Below, in pieces: positions 61,075 through 64,000 of a DNA stretch of 64,000 bases. The position numbers and the translations under genes were made by a program. Position 1 is the stretch's first letter, and the number at the start of each line of letters is the position of its first letter. Under the pieces are notes generated by a model. That model did not search any database, had not been told where the DNA came from, and saw only the letters and a program-made list of their open reading frames with translations. This stretch comes from NORP23 sp050302475 (GTDB lineage Bacteria; Pseudomonadota; Alphaproteobacteria; Rhodobacterales; Rhodobacteraceae). Location: the NCBI GenBank assembly GCA_050302475.1, contig JBNLBF010000002.1, positions 218,512 to 282,511 on the forward strand. The letters are read 5' to 3'.

Positions 61075-61097
61075 AGGCGGGCAATGACTGCCCGCCT
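61075..61097 (-). terminator. Terminator hairpin after the fasciclin gene
   Basis: Nine-base arms AGGCGGGCA (61075) and TGCCCGCCT (61089) with a 5-base loop lie 8 bases beyond the fasciclin stop on the minus strand; only a weak T run follows. It separates that gene from tspO. Confidence 0.68.
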
Positions 61098-61104
61098 ATG
61101 AGTG

Positions 61105-61602
61105 TTACTCAGGTATCAACACAGTGTCGATCACGTGGATCACACCATTGGTTGCTTCAATATCAGCCTGGGTGACCGTTGCGCCGTTGATCATCACACC
61201 ATTCATGGCGTCGATCATCAACTCGTCACCCTGCACGGTTGCGGCGGACATTGCCTTGCCCGCAATGTCGCCCGACATCACTTTGCCCGGGACAACATGG
61301 TAGGTCAGGATGGCGATCAGCTGATCGCGGTTTTCCGGCATCAGCAGGCTTTCAACCGTACCTTCCGGCAGGGCGGCAAACGCCTCGTCAGTCGGTGCGA
61401 AGACTGTGAACGGACCTTCACCTTTCAGCGTGTCAACCAGACCTGCGGCCTCGATCGCGGCAACGAGCGTGGTAAAGGAGCCCGCTCCTGCCGCCGTGTC
61501 CACAATATCCATACTATGTCCACCAGCAAATGCTGCGGGTGCCGAGAAAGCGAAAGCACTGGAAGCTGTCAGTGCAACAAATGTTCTGCGTAGCATATTC
61601 AT
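61105..61602 (-). CDS. Fasciclin domain protein
   Basis: A 165-residue secreted protein with a signal peptide (about 1-27, ends AFAGG) and one FAS1 domain: GPFTVFAPTDEAFAALPEG, LTYHVVPGKVMSGDIAG and a closing GVIHVIDTVLIPE, all standard H1/H2 box positions. Such proteins mediate adhesion or surface attachment. It is the last housekeeping-style gene before the AT-rich right-hand region. Confidence 0.95.
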   Translation of the reverse strand: MNMLRRTFVALTASSAFAFSAPAAFAGGHSMDIVDTAAGAGSFTTLVAAIEAAGLVDTLKGEGPFTVFAPTDEAFAALPEGTVESLLMPENRDQLIAILTYHVVPGKVMSGDIAGKAMSAATVQGDELMIDAMNGVMINGATVTQADIEATNGVIHVIDTVLIPE

Positions 61603-61922
61603 TCTCCTTTGTTAGCGATGGTCCGGATACGCGGGGATATCCCGGACAGATCAGGAAAAACCCGTCGGATAACAAAGACGTGAGAATGAAGGTGGCTGGT
61701 GCCGCTGATAGGAAATGAATATTCGCGTTAAATAGTTGATAATTAAATATATATTATCTTTGAGAAATTTTGTTCCACCTTTTAAACCACCTTTAACTTT
61801 GGGTTTCTTGGGTTCGCTATGTTCTGACTTGGCTCACTTGTGTGATTGAGCTAATCTTGACACGCCTAGGTTTTTGTCAACCCTAGGGCATCGCGATGCT
61901 CTTCATACATGGAGAGATCGAG
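61603..61922. other. Non-coding AT-rich region between fasciclin gene and AlpA-like gene
   Basis: No reading frame seen. The centre (61720-61800) is very AT-rich, with CCACCTTTT and ACCACCTTT forming a near-direct repeat. A TTGACA hexamer lies at 61857 and a 12-base direct repeat with 17-base period overlaps it (next entry). Confidence 0.55.
61859..61887 (+). promoter_or_regulatory. Direct repeat over a -35-like element before the AlpA-like gene
   Basis: GACACGCCTAGG (61859) and GTCAACCCTAGG (61876) match at 9 of 12 positions, 17 bases apart, with TTGACA at 61857 and TTGAC/GTCAA forming an inverted pair. Such an arrangement 35-60 bases before the gene suggests an operator for autoregulation. 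No good -10 was found at standard spacing. Confidence 0.4.
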
Positions 61923-62123
61923 ATGCGGATACTTTCAAAACGCCAGCTCAAGGAGTTGGTTCTATACTCGCCACAACACGTGGCCAGACTGGAAAAGGCT
62001 GGGAAGTTCCCAAAGCGGATACAACTCGGCCCCAACAGAGTGGGATGGATTGAGGATGAAGTGTTGGACTGGCTGCAAGAAAGGCTGGACCGTCGCGAAG
62101 ACCTGACTGACACTCCTGAATAA
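61923..62123 (+). CDS. AlpA-type DNA-binding protein (excisionase-like)
   Basis: A 66-residue protein with the AlpA/MerR-like winged helix: RILSKRQLKELVLYSPQHVA, RLEKAGKFPKRIQLG and GWIEDEVLDWLQERLD. ATG 61923 follows GGAGAG. AlpA proteins activate or assist excision of integrated elements and are typical of genomic-island ends; no integrase is visible in the window, so it may lie beyond the right edge or have been lost. Confidence 0.9.
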   Translation: MRILSKRQLKELVLYSPQHVARLEKAGKFPKRIQLGPNRVGWIEDEVLDWLQERLDRREDLTDTPE

Positions 62124-62183
62124 GGAGCAGGGTGGCTGGGTGTGCATTATTCGGCCACCCATTTCATAGTTAACATCTGCTAA

Positions 62184-62215
62184 GGGCGGGAAGCAGACCT
62201 TCGCTGCGAGTGCAC
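62184..62215. repeat. Shared intergenic motif, copy B
   Basis: A 32-base stretch beginning GGGCGGGAAGCAGACCTTC and ending GCGAGTGCAC, matching the copy at 48660. It lies in the 146-base gap between the AlpA-like gene and the convergent large gene. Confidence 0.6.
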
Positions 62216-62269
62216 AGGTTTTAGGTCTGTGTCAAAGCAGACTTTAGTCTGGTGGTACAAGTGTGGCGG

Positions 62270-64000
62270 TCAGATTTGCTGAGATTTGATTAATGCGATG
62301 GGTTTTCCAAGCTTCACCCAAAGATCAGGTCTTAGATCCAGCAAATCTTCGAGGCATGCGCCAAGGTGTAAGGCTTGTTCTTTTTTCAAACGACAATGCG
62401 ATAGAAATCCGATCATTTCGACTAGTTTGCTATCTCGTCGCGAGACGTCATATGCGGTAGCCAGTGTAATTGGCAGCGAGAAAAGAGCCCCACTTTCTAA
62501 CGCCACAGGCTTTCGACGCATTACTCGTTCGGTCAACAACCATATTTCCTCGGCAAGCTGCTCATTTCTGTAGACGGCTGCGACCCGCGCCAAACCATCT
62601 ACGAAGGCACCAACAGAAAAGTTCTCGTCATTGTCGATGGCGAGGTCGATACGTCTGAGAGCAGCCACTGACAGTGAGACTAATTCGGCCGGAAGTTTGA
62701 ATACGGCGCCGCCATTCACTAGGCCATTGAAACCGCCGACACCAGGAGGGTCTTCCTTCAGCTCTGCCTCAATAAGGGTTTTCCAATCGTCGGGTAAGCT
62801 AGCAGGTTGCTCCGCTCCACCTTCAAGCGGACCTGGTAGGAAGGAGAAGGGAAACTTCAACCGATCCGAGATCTGTGTATCGGAGCCATCCTCAACGAAC
62901 TTCCCCAGAGGTGTGCCTTTGAGCGAAGTCTTCTTGGTTGTGATGGCATTGCTCAGTCGAGAAATAAACTCTGCCTTGAGTTGGTGTGGAGTAGCAAACT
63001 CTGGTATCCATCTGGCTTCCGAATGAGCATCGAGATGTCCGACTACCAATGCGCGAAGCGCAACCCGTTGCGCCAGTTCGAAAGCAGCAGTGGTAGCATC
63101 AACCTTTTCAGAAATCAGGATTTCTTCCAGAAACGAGGCGTGTGAGAATTCGACCAGGCGCCTAGCAAAGACGGGTGATCCGTCGAAGCTTGATGACAGG
63201 CTCAACCGACCGCTTACAAAGAAGAACAGATTGCTCAGCAAATTAAAACGACCTTCTTCCGGCTCATTCAGAAAGAAGTCGATGATTCCAGCGATCCGTT
63301 CTTGCATTGAATTGCTTACATCAGCTCGGGCCAGCATTGCCTCGACGAAACCCAGCTTCGAATACATAGACCCTGATTGTTCCACATGGTCAGCCAGTTT
63401 CGCGAAATCATCCTCTGATAAGCTCTCGTTTCCAATCACCGTGGCAACAGAACTATGAATGCAGAGCCTCAAGGCCTCTGGATAAAACTTTACTCCATAA
63501 GCCTTTGTGCCCGCGACAATGCGAGGCTTTACCTCCTGCTCGATGAACTCAACCAGCGCGGGCACGTCAGTTGTAGTTGGATATGCTAATCGCCAAAACG
63601 AAGGATCATTTGGTACCAGCGTTTGCAAGTTACTACTTCCATTCTCAATCTCTCGGCGGATCCGCGAAGTAACGGCCACAAACGAACGTTCAACATCCTG
63701 TTCTAGCAAAACAAGCTCAGGGCAGCTCAGCTTGCTTGCTTTGACTCTTGCGGACCAGTGCTCGACAACACTACGTGGAAGTTGAAACTTCGAGGCGAGC
63801 CTTTCAAAACTTCTTAAGCGTTTATCTGGATCAACTTGTAATGGCCAGTATCCGTCAATATATATTTCGGAATTCCCATTTTTTATAACGAAAGTTGCTT
63901 GCTCCGGGTCATATCCGTCCGCAACCCAAGCAGCATCGGTATCGGCTTCCTTCAGCTCCACGTGTTTTGTGCCGTCGAACACAGACGTTGCACATTCATA
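62270..64000 (-). CDS. Large unknown protein, 5' end beyond window
   Basis: The frame is open from 62270 to the window edge (577 codons visible); an internal GTG at 63982 could be a start, but no ribosome site precedes it and the frame continues, so the gene is probably cut by the edge. The protein is mostly alpha-helical, with Leu/Ala-rich stretches resembling HEAT-like repeats in the middle and C-terminal parts; no catalytic motif was found. Its proximity to an AlpA-type gene suggests an accessory island role such as defence, which is a guess. Confidence 0.7.
   Translation of the reverse strand, partial: YECATSVFDGTKHVELKEADTDAAWVADGYDPEQATFVIKNGNSEIYIDGYWPLQVDPDKRLRSFERLASKFQLPRSVVEHWSARVKASKLSCPELVLLEQDVERSFVAVTSRIRREIENGSSNLQTLVPNDPSFWRLAYPTTTDVPALVEFIEQEVKPRIVAGTKAYGVKFYPEALRLCIHSSVATVIGNESLSEDDFAKLADHVEQSGSMYSKLGFVEAMLARADVSNSMQERIAGIIDFFLNEPEEGRFNLLSNLFFFVSGRLSLSSSFDGSPVFARRLVEFSHASFLEEILISEKVDATTAAFELAQRVALRALVVGHLDAHSEARWIPEFATPHQLKAEFISRLSNAITTKKTSLKGTPLGKFVEDGSDTQISDRLKFPFSFLPGPLEGGAEQPASLPDDWKTLIEAELKEDPPGVGGFNGLVNGGAVFKLPAELVSLSVAALRRIDLAIDNDENFSVGAFVDGLARVAAVYRNEQLAEEIWLLTERVMRRKPVALESGALFSLPITLATAYDVSRRDSKLVEMIGFLSHCRLKKEQALHLGACLEDLLDLRPDLWVKLGKPIALIKSQQI

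Overview
The window reads as chromosomal DNA of a marine Rhodobacterales (Roseobacter-group) alphaproteobacterium. This is an inference from gene content: a GcrA cell-cycle regulator, DUF1178 and DUF1467 proteins, a very long PstA with a large N-terminal insert, a GAF-containing EI-Ntr (PtsP), a tripartite tricarboxylate transporter next to an RraA-type enzyme, and moderately GC-rich dense coding with many ATGA-type overlaps. No rRNA, insertion sequence, prophage structural gene or CRISPR array is visible; one tRNA (Leu, UAA) is present.

Layout. 1-4347: carboxylate uptake and catabolism cluster (2-hydroxyacid dehydrogenase fragment, RraA-like protein, TctC/TctB/TctA). 4581-6778: tRNA-Leu, GFA-type protein, metG. 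6891-10223: rhomboid protease, then argD-GNAT-argF. 10396-10947: gcrA. 11114-18974: complete Pho regulon operon phoR-pstS-pstC-pstA-pstB-phoU-phoB on the minus strand, with a three-repeat Pho box before pstS and an attenuator-like hairpin after it. 19095-29075: lysC, ptsP, mce, map, radC and small conserved proteins, then a long acidic envelope protein. 29422-39194: secA with a possible upstream small reading frame, a parvulin, argJ, mutT, an RND exporter, pgl and tandem AroQ paralogues. 39265-47419: envelope proteins (including a PstS-like/OmpA fusion), a queuosine-precursor transporter with a preQ1-I-like leader, a small transcript with an 18-residue frame, a LysR regulator, two paralogous beta-barrel proteins and arfB. 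51415-55363: glutathione-dependent formaldehyde oxidation (adhC, fghA) interleaved with a NYN/LOTUS protein and kynU. 55366-61602: small envelope proteins, a ThuA-like/citryl-CoA-lyase-like/CoA-ligase cluster, cyclopropane synthase-like enzyme, TspO and a fasciclin protein.

Accessory DNA. Two stretches look foreign to the housekeeping background. The first (about 48513-51000) holds a compact three-gene cassette: a membrane-anchored helical protein, an ImmA/IrrE zinc peptidase, and a protein resembling the 'beta protein' family. It is the best candidate in the window for an uncharacterised defence or toxin-antitoxin-like system. The second (about 61700 to the right edge) holds an AlpA-type DNA-binding protein next to a divergent-looking large gene that runs off the window. 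Both stretches carry a copy of the same roughly 32-bp sequence (48660 and 62184).

Non-coding signals found by eye: an H-type pseudoknot before the VUT transporter that fits preQ1-I geometry, a nine-unit 11-bp tandem array before adhC, a duplicated bidirectional terminator element with a conserved flank, and a small transcript whose 3' part can pair with its own Shine-Dalgarno sequence. All family names are from recognition of motifs; no database search was run.
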